64,000 nt of DNA from CAJWOS01 sp964502005 (lineage in GTDB: Bacteria > Myxococcota_A > UBA796 > UBA2385): contig CAZCUX010000002.1 of assembly GCA_964502005.1 (NCBI GenBank), positions 62,001 through 126,000 on the forward strand, written 5' to 3'. A program made the position numbers and the translations under genes. Of this stretch, positions 1-8,605 are shown one piece after another (positions within the stretch are counted from its first letter, which is position 1; each line of letters starts with the position of its first letter). Below the pieces are notes generated by a model, which did not search any database, was not told the origin of the DNA, and saw nothing but the letters and a program-made list of their open reading frames with translations.

Positions 1-1329
1 AAGGTCTCGATTCCGCTGCAACCAGGCGGACACGACGTCAGCCTCGCGTTTTTGCAAAACGGCGGCTGGGGCGTTGCCGTACAAGTACCGGCAATCGACC
101 TCGGCGCCGCAGCGGTCAACGTTGTCCTTGAAGTCGACCACAGCGGAACGGCCGGAAAACGCCGCTGGACATTGCTGTGGTTGGGCGACGCCTACGGCCC
201 TGGCAACCAACTGGGCCTGCAGCTAGTAGGTTGGCTTCTTGCGGCGCTCGTTTTGGGCCACCTCGTCGGCCCCGCGACGGGCCGCACGCCCTTCACGTCC
301 GCCGTGTGGTTTGTGCTCATCGCGGGAACGTGGTTGCTGCCGTGGCAGGCCATCCTGGGAATCGTGGGCGTAATTCTCGCGCTGGCCTACCGCGGCCGCC
401 ATCCGGCCGACACGCCAGGTACCTACAACGGGCGGCAGCTCGCGATTCTTGTCGGCATCCTCCTGGCCGCGGCCCTTCTCGCAGGAGCGTCGCTGAGCGG
501 CTTGGTCTCCCATCCGCCTTCGCTCGCGGCGCAGGGCAACGCAAATGGGGCCGCCGCGTCAACCTGGTTTGTCGACCGAAGCGGCCCTTTGTTGCCCACC
601 CCCAGCCTCATTTCTTTGCCCGGTTGGGCTTGGAACCTTTGGGTGCTTGGATGGACCCTTCTGGTGGGGGCGCTGGTGCTCCTACACCATCGCTGGGCGT
701 GGGCCGCGTGGACGTACCCCCATGGACCGTGGTGGATTTCGAATCCCCGGAAGGACCTCCCGCCCACACCCGGCAGCGCGCCGCCCTCCCCCCCGTCGCC
801 CCAAAGCTCGCCGCCCTCCGCCCCTGCGAACGGCGCGTCGGGGTCCGGCGACACGAATGGCGCGTCGGGGTCCGGCGACACAAGCGGCGCGTCTGGCTCC
901 GACGACTTGGACGTCGCGACCATTGACGAACTGCCCACGGTCATTCACCGCGCCACTGTTATCGACCGACGCCCGCGCGGAGAAATATTTCAACTCCACC
1001 GGGAAGGGATCGAGGCGCGTCACGATGCCGATATTTTGGACAATGCACCTCTGCTCGACGAAGACGAGCCCAACGACGCCGACTTCGACATCGAAGATGA
1101 CGAGTTGAACGAAGACGACGAGGTGGTCACCCTGCATGTCGGTGTGCGCTTGGGTCCACCGCCAAAACGCGGCGTTGCCGTCGAGAAGCCGTACGATGTG
1201 TCCAAACACATCGAAATGGAGCCGCCCAGCAGTGCCTTCGACAATATCTTCATTCCGAGCATTGACGCCGACCCTGCCGATTATCGCGCCTCGACCCGTC
1301 CTCCCGCAGCCTACCGTGACGACGATTGA
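1..1329 (+). CDS. Integral membrane protein with acidic cytoplasmic tail (5' end missing)
   Basis: The reading frame is already open at base 1, so the gene starts upstream of the window; 442 residues are visible. They begin with a beta-rich segment, then about four hydrophobic helices (for example LGLQLVGWLLAALVLGHLVG), then a Pro/Ser-rich linker and a strongly acidic C-terminal region rich in Asp and Glu. The linker holds a nine-residue repeat (NGASGSGDT) in nearly three copies. I do not recognise a family. The helices indicate an inner-membrane protein, and the acidic tail would probably face the cytoplasm. The gene runs in the same direction as the M24-like gene 166 bases downstream, but nothing links them functionally. 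Confidence 0.7.
   Translation, partial: KVSIPLQPGGHDVSLAFLQNGGWGVAVQVPAIDLGAAAVNVVLEVDHSGTAGKRRWTLLWLGDAYGPGNQLGLQLVGWLLAALVLGHLVGPATGRTPFTSAVWFVLIAGTWLLPWQAILGIVGVILALAYRGRHPADTPGTYNGRQLAILVGILLAAALLAGASLSGLVSHPPSLAAQGNANGAAASTWFVDRSGPLLPTPSLISLPGWAWNLWVLGWTLLVGALVLLHHRWAWAAWTYPHGPWWISNPRKDLPPTPGSAPPSPPSPQSSPPSAPANGASGSGDTNGASGSGDTSGASGSDDLDVATIDELPTVIHRATVIDRRPRGEIFQLHREGIEARHDADILDNAPLLDEDEPNDADFDIEDDELNEDDEVVTLHVGVRLGPPPKRGVAVEKPYDVSKHIEMEPPSSAFDNIFIPSIDADPADYRASTRPPAAYRDDD
829..906. repeat. 27-bp tandem repeat encoding NGASGSGDT
   Basis: Three in-frame copies of a 27-base unit lie in the linker of the truncated membrane protein gene: 829-855, 856-882 and a shorter, diverged copy at 883-906. 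The unit encodes a flexible Gly/Ser/Asp linker. Copy number in such units often varies between strains. Confidence 0.85.
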
Positions 1330-1495
1330 CCGCGCGACGGCCGCGAGCGCCACCAAAGGGCGAGATTGCGCTTGAAGTGGTTCCCATTCGTTCGATGGTG
1401 CGATAGCCCCTTTGCACGCGCGGTCGGGTGCCCCTCGCGACCCCAAGCCTACGCTCGCTGACCCCGCTCCCTGCCCGAAACCACACGGAGTTCCC

Positions 1496-2254
1496 GTGCG
1501 TGAATCGCCATCGAGCCCCCTCGGCACCATCGACGAAGACCTTCGGCGCGCGTTTTGGCATGCCCAAACCGAGACCATCGCCGCTGTCTCCCGAACCGTC
1601 GCCGTTTTAGAAGACGGCATGTCCGAGCTGGACGTCGCCCATATGCTCGAAGCAGAAGTGGCCAACCGCGGCTTCGTGACTTGGTTCCAGCGTCCCCGCG
1701 TGCAATTTGGTGCGCCCGCAAGGCCTCGCTTGCGAATGCAGGCCAACCGGCGCCTGCAAGCAGGCACTTTGGTCGAAATCGACCTCGCACCTGCCAATGC
1801 AGACGCATACGGCGACTTCACGACCACCATCGCATTCGGCATGGACCAAGAGCCTGCCTTGCTCCACGATGCACGAGAACTGTGCCGAAGCACCTGCGGG
1901 TTCGCGAGCCGGTGGAAATGTACCGGCGAACTCTTCGTCTACGCCGATGCGTGGGCCAACAACCATCGCGCGTCCTTGGGCGGCGCTGGCGCGATTGGCC
2001 ATGTTTGCTTGCCACGCCGCGGGCGCACCGGCTGGGCGTGGCCGTATGTCGCCCGCGCCGCTATCCAGCTCAAGCGGCACCAAGTCGAGTGGTTCAACCA
2101 TCGCCGGATGCACGGGTTCTACGCACTGGCCCCCCGCATCGTCCGCGGCGAGCACGGCATTGCTTTTGGCGAAATGGTGTTTATCGACGGAGACCAGCGC
2201 CTCTTGGTCGCACGCGAAAACCCCAGCGAAATCGGCACCCTGCCGCCCACTTGA
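1496..2254 (+). CDS. M24-family (creatinase/aminopeptidase fold) protein
   Basis: The protein has 252 residues from a GTG start with GGAG five bases upstream; a longer frame upstream lacks such support. It resembles the C-terminal pita-bread fold of M24 metallopeptidases (methionine aminopeptidase, Xaa-Pro dipeptidase). The first metal-ligand block is clear: VEIDL followed about eleven residues later by YGDFTTT supplies the two Asp ligands (about residues 96 and 107). A later HRRMHGF segment could supply the His ligand. The usual Glu of the GMVFxxEP block reads as Asp (MVFIDGD), and the protein ends soon after, so the last Glu ligand is uncertain. It may be a diverged or non-peptidase member. 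It lies 19 bases before the end of a convergent gene. Confidence 0.65.
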   Translation: MRESPSSPLGTIDEDLRRAFWHAQTETIAAVSRTVAVLEDGMSELDVAHMLEAEVANRGFVTWFQRPRVQFGAPARPRLRMQANRRLQAGTLVEIDLAPANADAYGDFTTTIAFGMDQEPALLHDARELCRSTCGFASRWKCTGELFVYADAWANNHRASLGGAGAIGHVCLPRRGRTGWAWPYVARAAIQLKRHQVEWFNHRRMHGFYALAPRIVRGEHGIAFGEMVFIDGDQRLLVARENPSEIGTLPPT

Positions 2255-2273
2255 GCGAAGTGACAGCGTGCGG

Positions 2274-2996
2274 TCAGTCGGCGTCGGCCAACACCCGCAC
2301 CAGCACCCGCAGACGGTCGGCGTCGTCTACGTCTACCCATGCGAGGTCGTAGAGCAGCGCCCCTTCTACTGTTGTCAAGCCCCGTACACGGGCCCGCGCG
2401 GCGCAAGTTCCGGCGCTCTTGTCCGCAAGAACGACCTGCATCTCACCGTTTTCGACAAACACCAGCTTGGATGCCATCGGCAAGGTGAAGGTGAGGCCGT
2501 CCATGCCCAGCTGGACCAAGTGGGCCGGCGGCTTGAGCAGCGACACCCCACGTCCCGCAGCGGGGAGGAGGTCGAGACGACGGCCACCCGCCGATGTTTC
2601 CGCGGTGGATTCTTTTTGGAAGCGGTCGATATAGCCGAGCAGTACGCCTTCTTGGCTACGGTCGGACACGGGAACCCGCACACGGAGCACATTCGCCGAA
2701 AACGTCCACGTGTCGGCGTCAAGAGAAAACCACACCTTGACTTGGGTGCCATCCGCCACCTGCCGTGGAGGCACTCCAATGACCACCCCGCCGCGCTCGA
2801 CCCGCACCACTGCGCCATGAATGACGCCGCCCCCACGCGGAAGCAGGTGACAGCGCGCACGCTGTTGCGCAGCGCGGTCGAGTAAGTGGCGAGGGTCATC
2901 ACGCACGACGGTCTCCCCGCTGGCAAGTCTGCCAGCCTCCCCGGCGCCGAGCGCCGCACCGCCAGGATATCGCACCCGCAGCCGCGGAGCCTCCAT
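2274..2996 (-). CDS. Two-domain beta-barrel protein, possibly PilZ-like
   Basis: The protein has about 240 residues. Two beta-rich modules can be seen: one around a GVVIGVPPRQV-type stretch and VKVWFS, and a second after LLKPPAHLVQLGMDGLTF. This two-barrel layout recalls YcgR/PilZ proteins that bind cyclic di-GMP, but I cannot find a convincing RxxxR plus DxSxxG motif, so nucleotide binding is not shown. The best ATG start shares bases with the ATG of the divergent phosphoesterase gene; a start further inside the frame is possible. If PilZ-like, pairing with a phosphoesterase would make sense, but that is inference. Confidence 0.5.
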   Translation of the reverse strand: MEAPRLRVRYPGGAALGAGEAGRLASGETVVRDDPRHLLDRAAQQRARCHLLPRGGGVIHGAVVRVERGGVVIGVPPRQVADGTQVKVWFSLDADTWTFSANVLRVRVPVSDRSQEGVLLGYIDRFQKESTAETSAGGRRLDLLPAAGRGVSLLKPPAHLVQLGMDGLTFTLPMASKLVFVENGEMQVVLADKSAGTCAARARVRGLTTVEGALLYDLAWVDVDDADRLRVLVRVLADAD

Positions 2997-3867
2997 GCGA
3001 ATCGCCCATCTCACCGATCTCCACGTTCAATGTGCCCCAACCGTCCAAGACATGCAATTCAAGCGGATTCTCGGCACGGCAAACCTGTATTTGTTTGGTC
3101 GACGTGGGCATTTCTCGAAGCAAGCACAGCAAGCCGCAGTGCAAGCGGTGCTCGACCTCCGCGTGGATCTTGTCGTCGTTACCGGCGACCTCACCGCTCA
3201 AGGTCTTCCCGCGGAATTTGCGGAAGCCGCCGACCTCTTGCGTCCCCTTGCTGCGGAGGTTCCCCTTCGGGTCATTCCCGGCAACCATGACGTATACGTA
3301 TCGGAGACGTCGCCCGCAGCCGAGATGCGCCGCCATTTCGGTCCTTGGATGCCCGCCACCTTTCCATCGGTAGAAAGGCTAGGCGATATCCTGCTTCTTC
3401 GACTCGAAACGTGCGCCCCCAGCTGGCTGTCCCAAGGCCACACAGACCTCGCCCAACTCTCCGAAGCCTCCGCGTTGCTCGCGTCGTTTCCCGACACCAC
3501 ACCCGCGCTGCTCGCTCTGCACTACCCGCTCGTCAACCGGCACGGAACCTTGTACGGCCCCGCCCGACGCGCCAATCCACAAGCCCAACAAATCATAGAT
3601 TGGGCAAAAACGCAAACACAGATACAGTGCATTCTACATGGCCATGAACACCACGGATTCAAGCAAACAATCTCACGAGAATCGGGCGAAATCCTGGTCC
3701 TAAATCCCGGCGCAAGCGGCTACGCCTACCTGCCGCAACAAGGGCGAACGGCGCACTTCAACGTGCTCACCGTCCAGGACGGGCGCATCGCCGAGGTCGA
3801 GCGGAGGACCTTTTCGGGGACCACATTTGTTCCAGAGCCAGGCGGCGCGTATGCTTCCGGCCGGTAG
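2995..3867 (+). CDS. Calcineurin-like metallophosphoesterase
   Basis: The protein has 290 residues and carries the full metal-binding motif set of calcineurin-like phosphoesterases: DLH near residue 8, GDLTAQG, PGNHDVY, ALHYP and GHEHH. These residues bind a di-metal centre that hydrolyses phosphomono- or diesters. The nearest named relatives by motif spacing are the CpdA/Icc class III cyclic nucleotide phosphodiesterases, but the substrate cannot be read from sequence. There is no signal peptide, so it should act in the cytoplasm. GGAG sits six bases before the ATG. The start codon overlaps that of the divergent barrel-protein gene. Confidence 0.85.
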   Translation: MRIAHLTDLHVQCAPTVQDMQFKRILGTANLYLFGRRGHFSKQAQQAAVQAVLDLRVDLVVVTGDLTAQGLPAEFAEAADLLRPLAAEVPLRVIPGNHDVYVSETSPAAEMRRHFGPWMPATFPSVERLGDILLLRLETCAPSWLSQGHTDLAQLSEASALLASFPDTTPALLALHYPLVNRHGTLYGPARRANPQAQQIIDWAKTQTQIQCILHGHEHHGFKQTISRESGEILVLNPGASGYAYLPQQGRTAHFNVLTVQDGRIAEVERRTFSGTTFVPEPGGAYASGR

Positions 3868-3887
3868 CGCTTCGCACGGGGGCGTTG

Positions 3888-5639
3888 TCAGGCAAACGAG
3901 CGGTGGTCCTGGAGCACGCGAAGCCCGAGGCCAACCGACCCCTCGTCGACGGGGAGCGCGCCAACCCCACGCGGTGTAAGGCTGCGCACCATCGCCGCTT
4001 CGTGTCCCAACGGGAGCCCCGCAAATGACAGCACCATGCGGGTCGTCGCGACCGGGTGCTCGACGAGGTCTTCGTATCGAACGGACAGCGCGCGGTCGCC
4101 CAAGCGCTCTTTCCAAAACACAAGCTGTTCGGACCAAGTACCGAGTCCCGTGACGATGTGCGACAACGTCGAACCAACGGGCGGTCGAAACGCCGCGCGA
4201 CGCACATTGCTGACCGCGAGGTCTGAGGTCTCGCGCTCTGCGAACACGAACCGGGCGCGCGGAAATACGAGCGCCAAGAGGCCCACGAGGTCGCGCGTAT
4301 TGGGATCCGCGTCGACCCACAATGCCCCGCCGACGGGCTCATTGGCGATATATCGCTGCGCGAGGTCCGCCAACATCGGCACACGCAAACGCGAAACCGC
4401 GCGGGGGTAGCTCTCGCCCGTCAAGCACTCGGCGCGGTCCCGGAGCGCCGACGCGCCGTATGGCCCCACCCGAAGGCGTGTGCCCATCGAAGCACCGAGA
4501 ATTCGCGCCAACAGTCCCCTTCCCGACCCCGGCGCACCGACCAAAAACACTATCGCGGGACTCCGCTCGGCGTTTCGCGCAAAGGTCGGCCACGCAGAAG
4601 CCGAGAATGCCGTGCGCACCTCCGCAGCCAAGCGAGCGTCGACGGCTGCGTCCGCTGCGGCGGGTAACGCCGCCAGCACCTCGGTCCAAGATGCCCACGC
4701 TTGGGAAGCGCGCCCCACCATCAACTCCGCCTCCCCCCGCAGCGCGACCAAGCGAAGTCGAAGCGATGGGTCCGAAATTGGCATAGCGACCGCGTCTTGG
4801 GCGGTTTTCGCCGCTTTCGCCGGTTCTCCCCGCGACAGCGCGACGGCGCACTGGGCCTCGTACAAACGCGGATGCACGCTCCCCGCCGCGCGCAAATGCC
4901 CCTCTGCAGCGCGCACATCCCCGCATGCAAGCGCAGAGAGCGCGAGGTCAGCGTCGAGGCATGGGTCATCGAGCCCGCGGGCGTCCGCAAGCAACAGCGT
5001 TCGTCGCCCCATGCGGAATTGGCCCGAGGCACATTGAATTCGTCCCCACCGTGCCAAGTCTTCGTCGACCAAGGGCTGCGCCGACCGCAATACGAAAAAT
5101 CGACGCAATGCAAGGCTGAGTTCTCCCCGCGCGATAGCAACGTCGACGAGACCGCGCATCGCGGGAAGACAGTGCGGGTAGGTCCGCATCAGCGCTTGGT
5201 AATGTCGCTCCGCATCGGCCAACTGGTTACATTGGAAATGCGCATGCGCCAACATCAGGCGAACGTTGAACTCAGCCGGCATTCGCGAGAGCGTTGATGT
5301 CAACAATGCAACCGCTTCCGTTGCATGTTGCCCATTGACCAACAAACGTGCGGCTTCGACGGTTGCTTCGACCCCACGGCGCTCGCGCTTCGCCGCAAGT
5401 TGGTACGCACCCAACGCTGCATCGACCCACTCGAGCGCGGCCAAGTGGTGCCCGAGGTCAAGAAGAGGTGCGGCATCTTTCGGTCGAATCAACGAGCGGC
5501 GCACCAACGAACGAAATGCCGGTCCCGCAATCGGCGCGTCCGCCTCCCAAGCAACAGTGTCCTCCTCGCTCTCGTGGGCAGCGCTCTTTGGGACAATGCA
5601 CCTTTGTTCGGTGTCTTCGGGCCGATGGACGGCGTTCAT
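3888..5639 (-). CDS. TPR protein with C-terminal sulfotransferase domain
   Basis: The protein has 583 residues from an ATG preceded by GGAGG; an upstream in-frame ATG lacks this. Residues 50-340 form Ala/Leu-rich helical pairs typical of TPR repeats. The C-terminal third is a sulfotransferase: VGAPGSGRGLL at about 364-375 is the 5'-phosphosulfate loop (usual form GLPRSGTT), and SDLAVSNVRRAAF matches the 3'-phosphate binding segment. PAPS-dependent transfer of sulfate to an unknown acceptor is therefore likely. TPR-sulfotransferase fusions are common in bacteria and generally uncharacterised. The gene lies downstream of a terminator on the same strand, so it is probably transcribed on its own. 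Confidence 0.8.
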   Translation of the reverse strand: MNAVHRPEDTEQRCIVPKSAAHESEEDTVAWEADAPIAGPAFRSLVRRSLIRPKDAAPLLDLGHHLAALEWVDAALGAYQLAAKRERRGVEATVEAARLLVNGQHATEAVALLTSTLSRMPAEFNVRLMLAHAHFQCNQLADAERHYQALMRTYPHCLPAMRGLVDVAIARGELSLALRRFFVLRSAQPLVDEDLARWGRIQCASGQFRMGRRTLLLADARGLDDPCLDADLALSALACGDVRAAEGHLRAAGSVHPRLYEAQCAVALSRGEPAKAAKTAQDAVAMPISDPSLRLRLVALRGEAELMVGRASQAWASWTEVLAALPAAADAAVDARLAAEVRTAFSASAWPTFARNAERSPAIVFLVGAPGSGRGLLARILGASMGTRLRVGPYGASALRDRAECLTGESYPRAVSRLRVPMLADLAQRYIANEPVGGALWVDADPNTRDLVGLLALVFPRARFVFAERETSDLAVSNVRRAAFRPPVGSTLSHIVTGLGTWSEQLVFWKERLGDRALSVRYEDLVEHPVATTRMVLSFAGLPLGHEAAMVRSLTPRGVGALPVDEGSVGLGLRVLQDHRSFA

Positions 5640-5756
5640 CCGACCTCCAATGTTCCACACATCGGATTTGCAAACACCATTCGATAGGTCGATTGCCGCC
5701 TGTTTTCTCGCTTTTCCCTCCCGCAAAAACAGCGAAGGTCATGCGCCCCTACGCCC

Positions 5757-5790
5757 AAAAAAAACGCGGGAACCGCACCCGGTTCCCGCG
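5757..5790 (-). terminator. Rho-independent terminator of the Ala/Pro-rich protein gene
   Basis: A perfect 10-bp stem (5765-5774 with 5781-5790, arm CGCGGGAACC) closes a six-base loop. On the minus strand it is followed directly by eight T residues (the A-run at 5757-5764). It lies just past the stop of the minus-strand gene ending at 5818 and insulates it from the sulfotransferase gene. Confidence 0.92.
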
Positions 5791-5817
5791 ACAAAATCGG
5801 TGCCCCGTCTTTGTTGG

Positions 5818-8130
5818 CTACGCCACCGGTGCAGGACCTTCGGACCACACGCTCAAGTGCCGCATCTGGTCATTTGCCAGATGTCCGCTGACCGCCTGAA
5901 TCGCGTCCATCATCGAGTCCGCGAGAACAATGAATGGAAGGGTCTTTCCACCCACCTTCAAGCGCCAGACTTCGGGGACCGTGGCCGCAATCAGGCCGTT
6001 GGCCGTCTCCTGGAGCTTGGTGCTCAGGATGAGCCGTCCGCGGCCTTGCAACTGCAACAACGACGCCGAAGAGACGACGACATTGGGCCCCGCAACCACG
6101 GCAGCGGCGGACGACGCGACGACTTTCGGCGGGGACGACGCGACGACTTTCGGCGGGGACGACGGAATCGCAGGCGCCGCTTGGGCAACTGCGGGCGCAG
6201 ACGCACGCGGTACGCGGGGCTTGCGCGCAGCTTTGACGGGCGCGGCAACAGCAGCAAGCGCAGGCAACGCCGCCGGCACACCAGGAATCGCCGCAACGTC
6301 TGGCCGAATATCAACAACCGGCGCTTCGGGCGCCGCAGCCTCGACGACCGGCGCTTCGGGTGCCGCAGCCTCGACGACCGGCGCTTCGGGTGCCGCAGCC
6401 TCGACGACCGGAGCTTCGGGCGCAGAAGCCTCTACCACCGGTGCTTCAGCCGCAGGCGCAACCGCAGCCGGCGCTTCGACAACGGACGGTGCGACGGAAG
6501 CAGCCTCCACAGCGATAGGCGCGGGGGGTGCCACGACCGAAGGCTTCGACGACGGACCCACCGGAGCAGGCAGAGCAGCGAGGCGTGCACGGCTTGGCTG
6601 CCGTGTTGCCGGCACAGCCCCAACGGTCTTCGGAAGACCGACGGCCGCTTTGGGGAGCCCCACGACAGACACCACGCCCACGGCGTTCGTGCGGCTGCGT
6701 CGGGCGGCCGACCCAGGGTTCGCAGACGGCAGCGGCGCCACAGGACGAATCGCCTGCGGCACAGATTGCACCACAACCGGCGCTTCGATGACGGGCGCGA
6801 CCTCTGCGACGGGCGCAACGACCGGAGCCTCCACCGCGACGGGCTCTGCGGGAGGAGTGGGCGCAGACACGACGGCAGGCGCCGGCGGCGCGACGACGTC
6901 CGCAGGGGGCGCCGATTCTACGGACACCACCTTGGGGGCCGCAGCGCGGAGCGCCGCTTTCGGGGCTTCCGCGCGCGACGGGGCCACCGGCGGGGCGACC
7001 ACCTCTGCTACGGCCTCGGGTTCGACCACAAGCTCCTTGCGAGGAGGAACGACGGAGGCCACTTCTCGCGATGGCGGACCCACAGGCCCCCCACGCTTTC
7101 GGCCATCCGTAGCGTCTGCCGCCTCCCGCAGCGCAGCCAAGCGGCGGCTACGCGGCTCCCGAACGACCGACGGCGCCGACATCGAAGACACCAGTGGCGC
7201 CAACGGCGGTAGCGACGCAAATGTAGGAGCCGTCGTGACCTGGGCGGGCACAGCCGCCGGCGGCGTCACGACGACATCGTCGTCAGGAGCCACGCGTCGC
7301 CGCCGAAGACCTCCGCTTTGGGTGCGCGTCGGTTCCTCTTTTCCCGTAGCCCGACTGGGACGCGAGACCGCATGGGCCTCGACGGCTGCGGTCAGCGGGT
7401 CGTCGTCCGTCCGTACGATACGCCGCCGCGTGGTGGACTTGGGCGCCTCCAACCGCCGGGACGTCACCAAGGGCTCGTCGCCCGGTGCCATCGGCTTCGG
7501 CGGAGGAACCCGAAATTGGGAAGCAAAGGTCACGGGCGGCGTGGGCTCGGGCGCCCCATCGCGCAGCCGTCCCTTTCGCCGAACAATTTGCGTGTCGACA
7601 TCGTCCAGTTGCCAAACTTTTGGACGCACAACGGGACGCGGCTTCGGCGGTGGCGGAGGCGCAACTTTTCGACGGGGCTGCGCAGACCGACGGGGCCGAA
7701 ACGCGCCGATGCCACGACGACGGCGCTCCCCTTGCACCGCTTCGGGTATGACGCCGGCTTCTTTCGCCAACACCGCATCGGGTACGGTTCCCAGGCGGTC
7801 GACAAACGAGGCCAGCTCTGCCAAGCCGCCTTCGCCGACCTCCATTCCCGCGACCCGCACACCCAAGCGCGCCAATCCGCGCCGAATCCGCCGCGGCGAC
7901 GTCGCAAACCGCCGTGCCGTATCGCGAATCGATGCGCCATCGGCGATTCGTCGCTGGATCTCCGGCCAAGCCGGAGATTCGGTGACTGCCTTTTCGCCTG
8001 TGAGCTCTGCAAGAGCAGACTCCAAAGCATCCAAGGAAACAGCAAATTCGGCAGCCAAGACCGAAAGCGGCTCATTCACAACGCGGGTGAGCACTGACGG
8101 CCACCATTCCGTGTCCCGAAGGGCGTGCAC
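5818..8130 (-). CDS. Long disordered Ala/Pro/Val-rich protein with HTH-like N-terminus
   Basis: The protein has 770 residues from a GTG with GGAG five bases before it. The first 150 residues are ordered and helical, with segments such as VLAAEFAVSLDALESALAEL and IRDTARRFATSPRRIRRGLARLG that look like homeodomain-like helix-turn-helix units. Residues about 160-690 are low-complexity Ala, Pro and Val, with basic patches early on and a decapeptide repeat (APEAPVVEAA). The last 70 residues form a separate ordered domain (VWRLKVGGKTLPFIVLADSM). A large nucleoid-associated or scaffold protein is possible, but no function is assigned. The intrinsic repeats and bias make database matches to other low-complexity proteins untrustworthy. 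Confidence 0.75.
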   Translation of the reverse strand: MHALRDTEWWPSVLTRVVNEPLSVLAAEFAVSLDALESALAELTGEKAVTESPAWPEIQRRIADGASIRDTARRFATSPRRIRRGLARLGVRVAGMEVGEGGLAELASFVDRLGTVPDAVLAKEAGVIPEAVQGERRRRGIGAFRPRRSAQPRRKVAPPPPPKPRPVVRPKVWQLDDVDTQIVRRKGRLRDGAPEPTPPVTFASQFRVPPPKPMAPGDEPLVTSRRLEAPKSTTRRRIVRTDDDPLTAAVEAHAVSRPSRATGKEEPTRTQSGGLRRRRVAPDDDVVVTPPAAVPAQVTTAPTFASLPPLAPLVSSMSAPSVVREPRSRRLAALREAADATDGRKRGGPVGPPSREVASVVPPRKELVVEPEAVAEVVAPPVAPSRAEAPKAALRAAAPKVVSVESAPPADVVAPPAPAVVSAPTPPAEPVAVEAPVVAPVAEVAPVIEAPVVVQSVPQAIRPVAPLPSANPGSAARRSRTNAVGVVSVVGLPKAAVGLPKTVGAVPATRQPSRARLAALPAPVGPSSKPSVVAPPAPIAVEAASVAPSVVEAPAAVAPAAEAPVVEASAPEAPVVEAAAPEAPVVEAAAPEAPVVEAAAPEAPVVDIRPDVAAIPGVPAALPALAAVAAPVKAARKPRVPRASAPAVAQAAPAIPSSPPKVVASSPPKVVASSAAAVVAGPNVVVSSASLLQLQGRGRLILSTKLQETANGLIAATVPEVWRLKVGGKTLPFIVLADSMMDAIQAVSGHLANDQMRHLSVWSEGPAPVA
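6110..6157. repeat. 24-bp direct repeat, two identical copies
   Basis: Two identical, adjacent 24-base units (6110-6133 and 6134-6157) lie inside the Ala/Pro-rich protein gene and encode two copies of PPKVVASS on the minus strand. Confidence 0.85.
6311..6445. repeat. 30-bp tandem repeat encoding APEAPVVEAA
   Basis: Four full copies and one degenerate copy of a 30-base unit begin at 6311, 6341, 6371, 6401 and 6431. Two adjacent copies (6341 and 6371) are identical. On the minus strand they encode the decapeptide APEAPVVEAA, probably an extended flexible spacer. Confidence 0.9.
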
Positions 8131-8605
8131 TTGAACTCCAGAGCGTGGGTGAGGCAATGCCGCACCTGCGCAATCGCGCACCAATTGACCAACTGAGCAG
8201 AGTCCCCGCCAGCTCGCACCAAAAGGAAAGGGTTGAACCCCCAAGTCCTTCTGACGCTTTCGCCATCCGGCGCGACGTGTCAGCTAAAGCATCATGCCCT
8301 ATTATCGGCCCCTGACGCAAGACGCCGAAGTGTAGATCCAATCTGGATGTCCGGTTTTTCCCGATCTGTCACAATAGAACATGTCGCTTTTTCCCGACTG
8401 GCGCGCATTTTTTTTCTGTGTGCGCAAATTGGAGCCGAAATCAATCGAAATCTCCAAGACGATATTTCACAGCGAACAAATGTTCGGAGCCACTTGCGCG
8501 CGTCTCTGCTGCTTCACCATTTGTCCTTCTAACGGCACCAGACCTGCCCACATTCCCCCGAGTCCGATAGACCCAACGTTCCTTGCGAAGACGCATGAGG
8601 CTACC
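8131..8605. other. Divergent intergenic region upstream of pfkA
   Basis: This 475-base region separates the divergent starts of the Ala/Pro-rich protein gene and 6-phosphofructokinase, so it should hold both promoters. It is less GC-rich than its surroundings and contains a run of eight T residues within a weak hairpin (arms 8401-8407 and 8419-8425). I find no confident promoter hexamers, tRNA or conserved RNA. Confidence 0.5.

Noticed and set aside
5266..8134. Very long plus-strand frames rich in Arg or Thr/Ala opposite the Ala/Pro-rich protein gene
   Set aside because: They are antisense images of the low-complexity coding repeat and lack ribosome sites and domain matches.
8401..8425. Hairpin containing eight T residues upstream of pfkA
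   Set aside because: The Ts lie in the loop and the 7-bp stem has a mismatch, so it is not a terminator; no other function is supported.
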